DNA of 64,000 bases, from positions 1-64,000 of the forward strand of contig JAFGEW010000081.1 of assembly GCA_016931415.1 (NCBI GenBank), in the 5' to 3' direction. Under the pieces are notes generated by a model. It was not told where the DNA came from. It did not search any database and was given only the letters and a program-made list of their open reading frames with translations. This DNA comes from Verrucomicrobiota bacterium (GTDB lineage: Bacteria; Auribacterota; JABMQX01; JAFGEW01). Every line of letters starts with the position of its first letter. Position 1 is the stretch's first letter. The position numbers were made by a program, and so were the translations under genes. Of this stretch, positions 35,611-44,559 are shown piece after piece.

Positions 35611-36825
35611 ATGGAGCGGGACGCGAGAGTGAGGCGGTGGTGTTGGGCCGCCGGTGCATTGGGCGTGTTGGTGGTCTTGGTCTGCGCGCAAGCGGCGGCG
35701 TTGCCGCTGCTCACGCAGCGCGAGACGATCGAGGGCCTCGTCATCTACCCCGACGAGAAGGACTCGACCGTCTACTACTACGTCCCGGGCGAGGTGCGTC
35801 TCGCCATGACCGACGGCACACCGCAGTTCAGTTTCCGCCGCATGCGCTACACGGGCACGCGCCTCCTGGGTGACCAGGGCACGTTCCGCGGACGGGGCGA
35901 CATTTCGTTCACAGTCGTGTTCGCCCCGCCGGGCGACGCGGTGCGCAAGGCCCAGGACATGCTCAAGCGCCTGCGCAGCCGCCGCGCCGTGCTCCTGCCG
36001 ATCCCGGTCGAGAGCATCGAGGCCGAGCTGGTCTACACAATCATCGAGGGCGACGAGGCACAACGGGGCGAGCGGCTCGCCACAGGCCTATGGGCCGAGC
36101 CCCCGAAGGAGCCACCCAAGGAAGGCCCGAGCGCCGGGCAGTGGGGCTCGAAGAGCTTCGATATCGCGCTCAATCCGCGCACGACGCAGGTCATGTGGGA
36201 AGCCTACGAGAAGGGCGGTGTGCTGCTCTCACTCAACTACGCCGTGATCGCGCGCGGCGTGAGCGACCTCAACGTGCTGCCGGCCGAAGCGCAGCGCCGC
36301 CTCGATGCGCTCCGGCGCCAAGCCGAGGCCGAAGGCGCCGCATACGAGGAGCCGGCGGAGATCGTGCTCGAGCAGATCGCACGCACCGTCCGCGCCGATG
36401 CGCTCCAGATCCGCGTCTCCCCCACCGAGCACGAGGCCTGCTTCACGAGCGTGGATATCGACGCCGAGATGCCCGCCGGCTACGTGTTCCTGGACGTGTA
36501 CTGCTACGACTTCCAGAACGACCCGCAATCGGCGGTTGCCAAGAAGCGCGTCGAGATCCGTGGCCATGGCATCGCCGGCGGGCGGCCGAAGGTCAAGGTC
36601 GAGTTCAACCGCGGCAGACCGAGCGAGACTGTGCACGGGGTCCGTTTCGACCTCGCCGTAGACCTCGATAGGGGATTCGACTACCGCATCGTCGAGTTTG
36701 ACGACGATGGGAACGTGACGGCGGGCGACTGGATCGCCGTGCCGCAATGGAGCGGCATGCTCGACGTGAGCCGCGAGATCGAACCGCCAACGGACAACGA
36801 GACCGATGAGACCCCGGACGAGTAA
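35611..36825 (+). CDS. YYY-family exported protein, short member B
   Basis: This 404-residue protein has a signal peptide (AAGALGVLVVLVCAQAAA) and is the shortest member. It matches the N-terminal half of the family: TVYYYVPGEVRL near residue 54, FSFRRMRYTG, ISFTVVF, VEIRGHG and a VMWEAYEKGG block equal to the GAxLLWExxK block of the paralogues. A Pro/Glu-rich insert occurs near 165-180. The C-terminus resembles a shortened copy of the paralogues' second half. I chose the ATG at 35611 over an in-frame upstream codon because it gives a clean signal peptide. Confidence 0.65.
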   Translation: MERDARVRRWCWAAGALGVLVVLVCAQAAALPLLTQRETIEGLVIYPDEKDSTVYYYVPGEVRLAMTDGTPQFSFRRMRYTGTRLLGDQGTFRGRGDISFTVVFAPPGDAVRKAQDMLKRLRSRRAVLLPIPVESIEAELVYTIIEGDEAQRGERLATGLWAEPPKEPPKEGPSAGQWGSKSFDIALNPRTTQVMWEAYEKGGVLLSLNYAVIARGVSDLNVLPAEAQRRLDALRRQAEAEGAAYEEPAEIVLEQIARTVRADALQIRVSPTEHEACFTSVDIDAEMPAGYVFLDVYCYDFQNDPQSAVAKKRVEIRGHGIAGGRPKVKVEFNRGRPSETVHGVRFDLAVDLDRGFDYRIVEFDDDGNVTAGDWIAVPQWSGMLDVSREIEPPTDNETDETPDE

Positions 36826-36835
36826 GAGGTGACCT

Positions 36836-38710
36836 ATGAGACCGCTGATCGTCATTCTAGTCGCTGCATGTCTGACCGCGTTGATCGCGCAGAGCGCGAG
36901 TGCGCTCGTGCACTATGACGAGGGCCGGCGCACGGTCCTGGGCATCACGCTGCTGCAGGACACCAAGGACCCGACGATGTACTACTACATTCCTCCTTTC
37001 CCGTCGGTGTCCGTGGACGCGGACGGGCGGCCCGAGATGCTCTGTCTCGGCTTCGTCGACGCCAAGCGCAACGTGAGCGGCGGCATTCTGCACTTCCTGT
37101 GCGAGTTCAAGCTGCCCGACGAGGCGGTTGTCTTGTTGCAGAGCGCGCTTGAGAAGGAGGCGCCGGGGGCGAAAATCGCCGGCGCCGTCCCGTTGCTCGA
37201 GCCGAAGGGCGATGACGCCGTCTCGTTCGAAGTGATTTCGGCCGTGCTGAGCGACACGGCCGAGGGCGGCTTCACGCGCAAGCTCATCAGCTCGGGCCAC
37301 GCGCCGCTCACCCCGGGGAGCAAGGCGGCGGTGGCCGCCGTGCTCAACCCCAACGGGGCAACGCTGCTCTGGGAGACGCTCCAGGAGCCGACGTCGGACA
37401 TCTCGGTGGCCGTCAACGCTTACTACGAAGCGGCCGTCGACGGCTACAACGCCAAGATCACGGCGGACGTCTCGACGGTCTACACGCACTTCAGCTCGGT
37501 GCTCAACCGGCAGGAAGGCTACAAGCGGCGCGCGCTCCAGAACATCGTCGATGAGCTCGTGCGCAAGTCCGTGATCAAGGTCGAGGTGACTGAGCGTGCC
37601 GGGCTCGACATCGACACGAAGTCGATGCAGATGATTACCGACCTGGTGACCACGAGGCTCATCGAGCTCATGTTCGACGCCGAGACGGGGCTGTCGAAGA
37701 TCCCTGCCAAGGAGGTCGCCGTCGAGCACGGCCAGATCCCGGGCCGGCAGACGGCGAGCTGGCTCTCGCGCACGTTTGGGGGCGGCAGCGGCGACCAGGC
37801 CTACATCACCGACAACCAGTTCGTGATGAAACAGCGCGAGGACATCCAGACGACGACCTTCTATATCGATCTGACCAAACGCACGACGATCCGCGTCCCC
37901 GTCCACACGGCGGGCAACATGGGCGGCATCTACGAGTCGTTCAAGGACGACCAGCGCGTGTTCCGCGTCATCAACCTCGACGACCCGTCGTTCGAGATGC
38001 GCGATGTCTATTTTATGGTCGATAACGAGTACGCCACCGCGTTCCAGGACACGATTAACTTCGTCTCGGTCTCGTTCCGCAAGCAGTACCCGGAATCGCA
38101 CGACGTGACCGAGCAACTCATGTTCAACCCGACGGACATCAAGCAGGGCAGCACATCCAAGTCGGTCAAGTACCCGCGGCTCGGTATCGAGGACAGCTCG
38201 TGGCTCGACTACGAGTACCGGGTGAACTGGAGCGTGCGCGACCGCGACCCGATCACGATCCCGACAGGCAAGGACCAGTGGCTCAAGGGCAAAGACAGTA
38301 CCGTGGCCCTCGTGCCGCCGTTCACCAAGCTCGCTGTCGGCGTCGAGGTTGACGGCACTCAGGACGACTTCCTGGCCAACAACGTCTACCACGCGCGCGT
38401 CGAGATGCGCTGGCAGCTCGTCGGCAAGCAAAAGTCATCGTTCCCGGCCACGATCCGCTACAGCGACGGCGAGCCGCGCAAGGAGTTCATCCTCTACTAC
38501 GACCGCGAGACCTCGCCCGAGTATCGCGTCGTCTGGCAGCAGAAGAGCGGCAACGGCAGGATCGACGAACCGTGGCAGAAGATCCCCGCCGGCTCGAGCG
38601 AGTACGAGATCTTCCTGCCGCTCCCGACGTTCGAGACGGCCGACGCTGGAGCGTCGGACAACGCTGGAGCGTCGGGCGACAATCCAACGGTTGAGACCGA
38701 GGAGGATTGA
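36836..38710 (+). CDS. YYY-family exported protein, member C
   Basis: This 624-residue protein has a signal peptide (LIVILVAACLTALIAQSASA). The first domain holds MYYYIPPFP (near 49), VSGGILHFLCEF (near 80), GHAPLTPGSKAAVAA and GATLLWETLQEPTSDISV. A helical stretch follows (about 225-290), then the second domain with VINLDDPSFEMRDVYFMVD (near 380) and a terminal WxxR strand set. All blocks recur in members D, F and K. It has no enzymatic motif and no membrane segment after the signal peptide. It starts 10 bp after member B and ends 3 bp before D. Confidence 0.7.
   Translation: MRPLIVILVAACLTALIAQSASALVHYDEGRRTVLGITLLQDTKDPTMYYYIPPFPSVSVDADGRPEMLCLGFVDAKRNVSGGILHFLCEFKLPDEAVVLLQSALEKEAPGAKIAGAVPLLEPKGDDAVSFEVISAVLSDTAEGGFTRKLISSGHAPLTPGSKAAVAAVLNPNGATLLWETLQEPTSDISVAVNAYYEAAVDGYNAKITADVSTVYTHFSSVLNRQEGYKRRALQNIVDELVRKSVIKVEVTERAGLDIDTKSMQMITDLVTTRLIELMFDAETGLSKIPAKEVAVEHGQIPGRQTASWLSRTFGGGSGDQAYITDNQFVMKQREDIQTTTFYIDLTKRTTIRVPVHTAGNMGGIYESFKDDQRVFRVINLDDPSFEMRDVYFMVDNEYATAFQDTINFVSVSFRKQYPESHDVTEQLMFNPTDIKQGSTSKSVKYPRLGIEDSSWLDYEYRVNWSVRDRDPITIPTGKDQWLKGKDSTVALVPPFTKLAVGVEVDGTQDDFLANNVYHARVEMRWQLVGKQKSSFPATIRYSDGEPRKEFILYYDRETSPEYRVVWQQKSGNGRIDEPWQKIPAGSSEYEIFLPLPTFETADAGASDNAGASGDNPTVETEED
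38643..38675 (+). repeat. Direct repeat in the tail of YYY-family member C
   Basis: The 15-mer ACGCTGGAGCGTCGG occurs at 38643-38657 and 38661-38675, an 18-bp period. Each copy contains a small palindrome (ACGCTggaGCGT). The repeat encodes the Ala-Gly-Ala-Ser units of the disordered C-terminus. Confidence 0.8.
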
Positions 38711-38713
38711 GCT

Positions 38714-40477
38714 ATGGACGCGCGCCGTGTGATCTCGAGGCTCGGCATCGTTGCCGTTCTGCTCGGCGCGTTTATCGCGTCGTCGGCGCCCGCGCAGGAG
38801 GTGCTGCTCGACGGGTATCGGCGCGTCGAGGGGCTGATGCTCTTCCCCGCGCTGCACACGCCGAACGTCTACTACTACCTGCCGAACCGTCCGGCGGTCG
38901 CCACGGGCAAGAACGGAAAGCCCGAGTTCAGCTTCATGCGATACGCCTACACAACCGACGAGAACCGGGCATCGAGTGCGGGCGGCATCCAGGAAGCAGG
39001 TGGCGGCGGCATCCTGCACTTCCTCGTCACCTACGAGGTCCCCGAGGAGGAGATCACCAAGGCGGCGCGTAAGCTCCAGGAGGAAAACGAGGAGGCCAAG
39101 ATCGCCGGGCCGATCATTTTCAAGTCAGGCGAGTTCGCACTCGTCACCTCGTTCACCGACGAGGAGGGCAAGTTCACCAAGCGGCTCTGCGGCGTGGGCA
39201 AGGCGCCGCTCATCGAGGGCAACCGCGCCGCCGTGAGCATGGAACTGACCAAGATGGGCGCGTCGCTGCTCTGGGAGAGCTTCAAGATGGACACGCCCGA
39301 CATCTCGCTCGTGTTCACCATGGAGGTCTACGCCTACCGCCAGCCCTACGAGGCCGAGATGCGCGTCCACTGGGACAAAGTCCACCACGAGGAAGGTTTC
39401 GAGGTAGGCGCCAAGGTACTCGTGATCGGCGCCGAGATCGAGCAGATGGTGGACCGGCTCCATCAGAACGGTGCGATCGAGATCGTCACGCGCGGCGAGC
39501 ACGGCACGCTGGACGCCATCATCGAGAAGGCCAACGCGAAGCTCCTCGAGATCATGTTCGAGAAGCAACCGCCGACGGCACCGACGCCGGCGCAGGAGCC
39601 GGGCCTGGTTGACGCACTGCTCGGCGCGGTCACAGGCCGGCGCGGTGGCGGAGGGATCGGCAGCGTGTTCTCGGCGCACGCCTCGTACAAGTTCAGGCAC
39701 TTCGAGGAAACCGGCACGCTCGTCATGAACCTCAATCACTACTCGTCCGAGGTCATGACCACCGTGATGGCCGCCAACATCGGCGACCTCCACCGCCGCT
39801 ACGGCCCAGACCCGTCGATGTTCAAGACCGTCACGATCGACGACCCGCTCTATAAGCAGCGCGAGATCTACGTGACCATCGACGGCGCGACAGCCGCCGA
39901 TTTCAAGGACTACATCAACTACGTCTCGGTCAAGCTGCGCAAGAAGCACGCGAACGGCGCCACGACAATGGACGAGATCGTGCTCGACGCGGTCAAGTTC
40001 AACGAGAACAAGAACAGCTACCGCAGTGTCTACCCGTGGCGCGACGATACCGACCTCGAGCAGTGGCTCACCTACGAGTACAAGACCGTGTGGAACTACC
40101 GCGGCGGCCTGCGTTCGGAGAGCGACTGGGCGCCCGAATCCACCTCGGTGCTCGCCGTGGCGCCGACGGCCGTGAGCCGGCGTATCTCGATCGAGGGCGA
40201 CCCGGACGTGCTCGCCGAGGCCGGCGTGCGCCACGTCAAGCTCAGCTTTCGCTACACGATCTTCGGGCAGCCGAAGACCAAGCAGCTCACGATCCGCACG
40301 CGCGAGGGCTCGTTCCCGCAGACATTCGACTACATCGCCGAGGCCGCCAACCTCAACTACACCTACGACCTGACCTGGGTCATCGGCAAGGAGACCCGCA
40401 CGGTCACCAACGTGACCGACAACGCGGAAGTGATCTATATCGACGAGATCCCGGAAGCAGAGGAGACGAGCCAATGA
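38714..40477 (+). CDS. YYY-family exported protein, member D
   Basis: This 587-residue protein has a signal peptide (LGAFIASSAPAQ end). Family blocks are VYYYLPNRP (near 53), GGGGILHFLVTYEVPEEE (near 96), KAPLIEGNRAAVSMEL, GASLLWESFKMDTPDIS, TIDDPLYKQREIYVTIDG (near 373) and INYVSVKLRKKHANG (near 400). A Pro/Gly-rich linker (about 280-315) separates the halves. It is closest to member K, with near-identical LLWESFKM and KQRE segments. The stop overlaps the ATG of the small membrane protein. Confidence 0.7.
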   Translation: MDARRVISRLGIVAVLLGAFIASSAPAQEVLLDGYRRVEGLMLFPALHTPNVYYYLPNRPAVATGKNGKPEFSFMRYAYTTDENRASSAGGIQEAGGGGILHFLVTYEVPEEEITKAARKLQEENEEAKIAGPIIFKSGEFALVTSFTDEEGKFTKRLCGVGKAPLIEGNRAAVSMELTKMGASLLWESFKMDTPDISLVFTMEVYAYRQPYEAEMRVHWDKVHHEEGFEVGAKVLVIGAEIEQMVDRLHQNGAIEIVTRGEHGTLDAIIEKANAKLLEIMFEKQPPTAPTPAQEPGLVDALLGAVTGRRGGGGIGSVFSAHASYKFRHFEETGTLVMNLNHYSSEVMTTVMAANIGDLHRRYGPDPSMFKTVTIDDPLYKQREIYVTIDGATAADFKDYINYVSVKLRKKHANGATTMDEIVLDAVKFNENKNSYRSVYPWRDDTDLEQWLTYEYKTVWNYRGGLRSESDWAPESTSVLAVAPTAVSRRISIEGDPDVLAEAGVRHVKLSFRYTIFGQPKTKQLTIRTREGSFPQTFDYIAEAANLNYTYDLTWVIGKETRTVTNVTDNAEVIYIDEIPEAEETSQ

Positions 40478-40932
40478 CCGTCGGCACATACGAGAAGTGG
40501 GCGCTGCGTCAGCGCGTGCGCCGAATGGCGCTGTACGTCGGCATCGCGTTGGCGGTCTGGGCGCTGGCCTTCGGCTGCTACCTCGTGTCCAGGAAGATGG
40601 CGTGGCTGATGCAGGGCCTGCTGGTGATAGCTGGCGGATGCATCGCGTCGTCGGTTATGCACAACGTCGGGCTGTGGGCCCGACGCGGGTACCGGGCGGC
40701 GAAGCGCGACGCCAACATGAAGCCGTTCGTCTTCGCCTTGTCGCTCATGATCCTCGCGCAGGGCATCCTGATCGGCAGAGCGTCGGATGTCTGGTCGACG
40801 CCGAAGCTCGGCTTGTTCCTGTTTTGGCCGATCTTTTTCAGCCTCCTGATCTTCCCCATGGTGTACTGGAAGGAGTGGAGTACGGGTGAGTACTTCAAGC
40901 GCGCAGACGCACAACCCAAGCAAGACGCATAA
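40474..40932 (+). CDS. Four-helix membrane protein of the YYY cluster
   Basis: This 152-residue protein has about four membrane segments: ALYVGIALAVWALAFGCYLV, MAWLMQGLLVIAGGCIASSV, FVFALSLMILAQGILIG and LFLFWPIFFSLLIFPMVYW. Basic loops lie between the second and third. It is the only integral membrane protein in the cluster and is coupled to member D by a 4-bp overlap. It may anchor or export the assembly, but this is inference. I do not recognise the family. Confidence 0.7.
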   Translation: MTVGTYEKWALRQRVRRMALYVGIALAVWALAFGCYLVSRKMAWLMQGLLVIAGGCIASSVMHNVGLWARRGYRAAKRDANMKPFVFALSLMILAQGILIGRASDVWSTPKLGLFLFWPIFFSLLIFPMVYWKEWSTGEYFKRADAQPKQDA

Positions 40933-40965
40933 CGCATCAGATATGGTTCGAAGGAGACGGTGATC

Positions 40966-43080
40966 ATGGCTCGGATGATGACAGCATGGATTGCGGTGGC
41001 GGCGCTTGTAGGCGTGGCCGTGGTGGCGCCGAACGCACAGGCGCGGCCACTATACCACGAGACAACGACAATCACGCTCGACGACGGGACGATCGTCAAC
41101 CTCATTTTGGACGACAAGGGGATGCCGGACCCGCCGCCGCGCGACCAGATGCCGAAGCGCGTCAACTGGCCGCAGCAGAAAATCCTCGAGTTCCAGGCCA
41201 AGCGCGAGCCGTTCGACAACGTGAAGAAGGACGGCACGGTCGTCTCTCGGGCGCCGGTAGCCCGGCTTATGCGCGACCCGAAGGGGATGGACGCGATCCG
41301 CAACCACGCGCAGCAGAAGTTCGTCTGGGCCGCCGTGCTCCAGATCCCCCAGAAGCACTATTACTACCTGCCGCCGCCGCCGCGGGTGGCGCTCGACGAG
41401 AAGGGCCGGCCGCAGTTCCTCTTCGTCAAGTTCACGACTGAGAAGAGCGAGGAGGAAGGCGGCGTCAGCGGCGGCATCCTACACTTCCTGTGCACCTACG
41501 GACTGAACGCGGCGCAGGAAAAAGAGCTTGGCGAGAAGCTCGCCGAGAAGATCAAGGGCGCCAAGCTCATGGGCGCGCTGCCGATGGAGCTCGGCAGCGA
41601 GGACAGCTCGTTCCGCGTCATCTCGGCAACGCTGACCGACGAGGGCTTCACGCGATCGCTCATCTCGTCGGGCAAGGCGCCCATCATGCCCGGCATGAAG
41701 GTAGCCACTGCCGCCCGGCTCGACGCGCGCGGCGCCGTCCTCCTCGAGGAGACGCTCAAGAAACCGACGAGCGACATTTCGGTCGAGTTCGACCTCGCCT
41801 ACACGGCGTTTTTGCCGGCGTTCGACGGCACGATCACGGTCGAGTGGAGTAAGACGATCAGCAACTTCGAGCAGTACTCGCTCGAGTACGAGCACTGGCA
41901 GACCGAGAAAAGCCGGGGCGGCCTGTTCGGCAAGCTCGCCGACGGGCTGTTCGGGAAGGCCAAGGAGGACCACTACAAGTACGACGAGGTTCAGAGCATC
42001 TACGACTTCATGTGCGAGCAGGAGCTCGTCAACATCGAGTGGACCGAGGAGATCGTTGACGAGCGGGTCAACCTGATCCGTGAAGCCTTTATGAAGATCT
42101 TCACCGACATGTTCTTCAACCGCCAGGCGCAGGAGATGGACTTCGCCGAGGAAGACGAAGACAAGGACAAGGAGGAGGTCGACTGGAAGGAGAAGGCCAA
42201 GGGCCGCACGTTCAACGTCAACACCTACTCGATGAAGAGCAGCGAGAACTTCCGCGACGTCAAGTACCACCTCCGCACCAACCTGCCGGTCAAGGTGCCG
42301 TACACGGCCGTGGGGAACATCAGCGGCGACTGGTACCGCCGGCTCAAGGCCGAGAACCCCGACTGCTTCGCCGAGGTCAACCTGGATGATCCCTTCTTCC
42401 AGCACCGCCATATTATCTTCGGCCTCGACCTGGACGCGATCGACATGTTCGGAGACATCGTCAACAACGTCACCGTCGAGGTGCGCAAGAAGCGCACGAG
42501 CGGGCGCGACTTCACGGACTCGCTCACGTTCGACAAGGCCTATATTGGCACGAAGGGCGTCTCGGGCACGATCACCTACGCCAAGATGCGCGAGGACGAT
42601 CCGGGCGCGTTCGAGTGGAAGGCCAAGTGGAGCATGCGCGGCGGCAGGGAGTTCCCCGTCAACGCGCAGTGGCAGAAGGGCGACTGGGAGGGCATCACGC
42701 TCACGCCGCCGGTCGCGCCGATGCTCGTCGAGGTCGGTACCGATCTCGAGGACATGAAGGCGCTCGGGTTCGTGGGCGTGGTCATCCAGTTGCGCTACCG
42801 CCAGTATGGTAAGACCTACACCGACGAAGGCACGCTGCGCCTCTACGTGGATAAGGGCGAGTCGATGGCCGAGAAGCGCATCTTCGTCGACCGCGACGCG
42901 CTCAAGTACGACTACCAGATCACCTGGTACCACAAGACCGAGGGCCGCATACAGCAGCCGTGGGTGCGTGAGGCCTCGGACGGCTACATCTACTGCGTCA
43001 TGCCCGACGACCTCCGCACGCGCATCAAGAAAAAGATCGAGGAAGCGCTCGAGGAGAAGATCGAGGAGGTCATCGAGTAG
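40966..43080 (+). CDS. YYY-family exported protein, member F
   Basis: This 704-residue protein has a signal peptide (AWIAVAALVGVAVVAPNAQA) and an extra N-terminal region of about 90 residues before HYYYLPPPP (near 131). Family blocks follow: VSGGILHFLCTYGL, GKAPIMPGMKVATAA, KKPTSDISVEFDL, then LDDPFFQHRHIIFGLDLD (near 473) and VNNVTVEVRKKRTSG. An acidic Lys/Glu/Asp stretch lies in the middle (near 395-410), and the C-terminus ends in Glu/Lys helices. I chose the ATG at 40966, with AAGGAG 9 bp upstream, over the GTG at 40960. Confidence 0.7.
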   Translation: MARMMTAWIAVAALVGVAVVAPNAQARPLYHETTTITLDDGTIVNLILDDKGMPDPPPRDQMPKRVNWPQQKILEFQAKREPFDNVKKDGTVVSRAPVARLMRDPKGMDAIRNHAQQKFVWAAVLQIPQKHYYYLPPPPRVALDEKGRPQFLFVKFTTEKSEEEGGVSGGILHFLCTYGLNAAQEKELGEKLAEKIKGAKLMGALPMELGSEDSSFRVISATLTDEGFTRSLISSGKAPIMPGMKVATAARLDARGAVLLEETLKKPTSDISVEFDLAYTAFLPAFDGTITVEWSKTISNFEQYSLEYEHWQTEKSRGGLFGKLADGLFGKAKEDHYKYDEVQSIYDFMCEQELVNIEWTEEIVDERVNLIREAFMKIFTDMFFNRQAQEMDFAEEDEDKDKEEVDWKEKAKGRTFNVNTYSMKSSENFRDVKYHLRTNLPVKVPYTAVGNISGDWYRRLKAENPDCFAEVNLDDPFFQHRHIIFGLDLDAIDMFGDIVNNVTVEVRKKRTSGRDFTDSLTFDKAYIGTKGVSGTITYAKMREDDPGAFEWKAKWSMRGGREFPVNAQWQKGDWEGITLTPPVAPMLVEVGTDLEDMKALGFVGVVIQLRYRQYGKTYTDEGTLRLYVDKGESMAEKRIFVDRDALKYDYQITWYHKTEGRIQQPWVREASDGYIYCVMPDDLRTRIKKKIEEALEEKIEEVIE

Positions 43081-43258
43081 TGCCCTGTATCTGATGACAC
43101 GGGACGGTGCTACGGTGAGATCGGAGCGCAAAGGGATGTGGGACGGGGCCGCGAGGTCCTGCCCTACAACCGGGAGATGAACGCGTCCGAAGTCCAGGAT
43201 GCACTGCACGGAACCGGGTGCGTGGACATGCTGACCGGATCGCAGAGGAGGCCGACAG

Positions 43259-44521
43259 ATGAGATGGCAGACGTGGTGGCGCGTGGTGGCGTTCGGCTTG
43301 GTGGTGTTGAGCGCGGCGTCGGCGCTTGCATACGAGGGTGACCCCGAAGCGGCGCGGCCGATCAACGAGCGAGCCCGTGCCGCGTACGGGGCGGGCAACT
43401 ACGCCGAGGCGGCCCAGCTCTTCGCGCAGACCTACCAGGCCTACGGGCACCCGGAGTTCCTCTACAACCAGGCCCAGTGTTTGCGCCGCGCCGGGCAGAA
43501 CGAGGCGGCCCTTACCGCCTACCAACGCTACGTTGACGTGGGTGGCCCGGCGGCGGTGGCTCACATCCAGATCGGCGAGTGCCTCACCGTGCTCGGCCGG
43601 CGTGACGAGGCGCGCCAGGCGTTTGAGCGCTACCTCGAGCTCGAGCCGGAAGGCCCACACGCGACCCAGGCGCGCGAGGCGGTCGACTCGGGCCGGCCTC
43701 CAAGCGAGCAGGACCGGCGCGACCCCGCCCAGGCCCGCGAGGCGCAGGCGTACTACGACCGCGCCCTTGAGCAATACACGAGCTCAAACGACCTGGACGC
43801 TTTTGTCCGCGCCATGACCGAGGGCAATGAGCGCTACCACATGCCGGAGTTCCTCGCCAGCGCCGCACGGGCCTACTCTTTCGAAGAGCGTCACCAGGAT
43901 GCCGCCGCCATGTACCGGCGCTACGTCCAGACACCCGGCGCCAGCGCGGACGGCTGGTACGACCTGGGCAACGCGCTGCTCTATTGCAGCGACGATGCCG
44001 GCGCTGTGGAGGCTTGGCGCCACTACCTCCAGGTTGCACCCCAAGGGCAACACGCCGCCGAGGCGGGCGAGATGGTCCACCGCCTCTCGCAGCCGGGAGC
44101 GCGCGCGACAGGCGAGCAGGTCGGGCAGGCACGCGAGGCGGTGCGCCTGGCAAGAGAGCACTACGACGCCGGGCGTGTCGCCGAAGCGCTGCGCGAGTTC
44201 GAGCGTGCACACGGGCTCGCCAACGACCGCCAGATCTACTTCAACATCTGCATGTGTTACACGAGCCTGCGGCGCTGGCCGGCGGCTGCCCAGCACTGGG
44301 AAACATACCTCGAGTCGGGCGAGATGGGGCATGACGCCGTCGCCCATCTCTTTGCGGCCCAGGCGTTCCTTGGCCAGAACAACGCGGCGTCGGCGAGCCG
44401 CCACATCCGCCGCTACCAGGAACTGGCCGGGCAGCACGAGTTGCCGAACGAGGCAGCGAACAGCCGCTGGGCCGAGGGCATGGCGCGCGACGCAGGCCGC
44501 GGCGGCTCGGGAGGACAGTGA
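43259..44521 (+). CDS. Exported TPR protein with Asp-Arg-Arg-Asp-Pro linker, paralogue 1
   Basis: This 420-residue protein has a signal peptide (VAFGLVVLSAASALA) and three TPR modules. Module 1 (about 30-130) reads GNYAEAAQLFAQTYQAYGHP and FERYLELEPEG. A linker with SEQDRRDPAQ (near 142) follows, then module 2 with YRRYVQTPGASADGWYDLG and module 3 with YDAGRVAEALREFERAHGLA. The same three-part design recurs in the next three genes. It begins 178 bp after member F, the largest gap inside the cluster, so an internal promoter is possible. Likely a periplasmic scaffold. Confidence 0.75.
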   Translation: MRWQTWWRVVAFGLVVLSAASALAYEGDPEAARPINERARAAYGAGNYAEAAQLFAQTYQAYGHPEFLYNQAQCLRRAGQNEAALTAYQRYVDVGGPAAVAHIQIGECLTVLGRRDEARQAFERYLELEPEGPHATQAREAVDSGRPPSEQDRRDPAQAREAQAYYDRALEQYTSSNDLDAFVRAMTEGNERYHMPEFLASAARAYSFEERHQDAAAMYRRYVQTPGASADGWYDLGNALLYCSDDAGAVEAWRHYLQVAPQGQHAAEAGEMVHRLSQPGARATGEQVGQAREAVRLAREHYDAGRVAEALREFERAHGLANDRQIYFNICMCYTSLRRWPAAAQHWETYLESGEMGHDAVAHLFAAQAFLGQNNAASASRHIRRYQELAGQHELPNEAANSRWAEGMARDAGRGGSGGQ

Positions 44522-44559
44522 CTCGGACCCGGAATGGCCCGATCATCAGGGAGATCGGA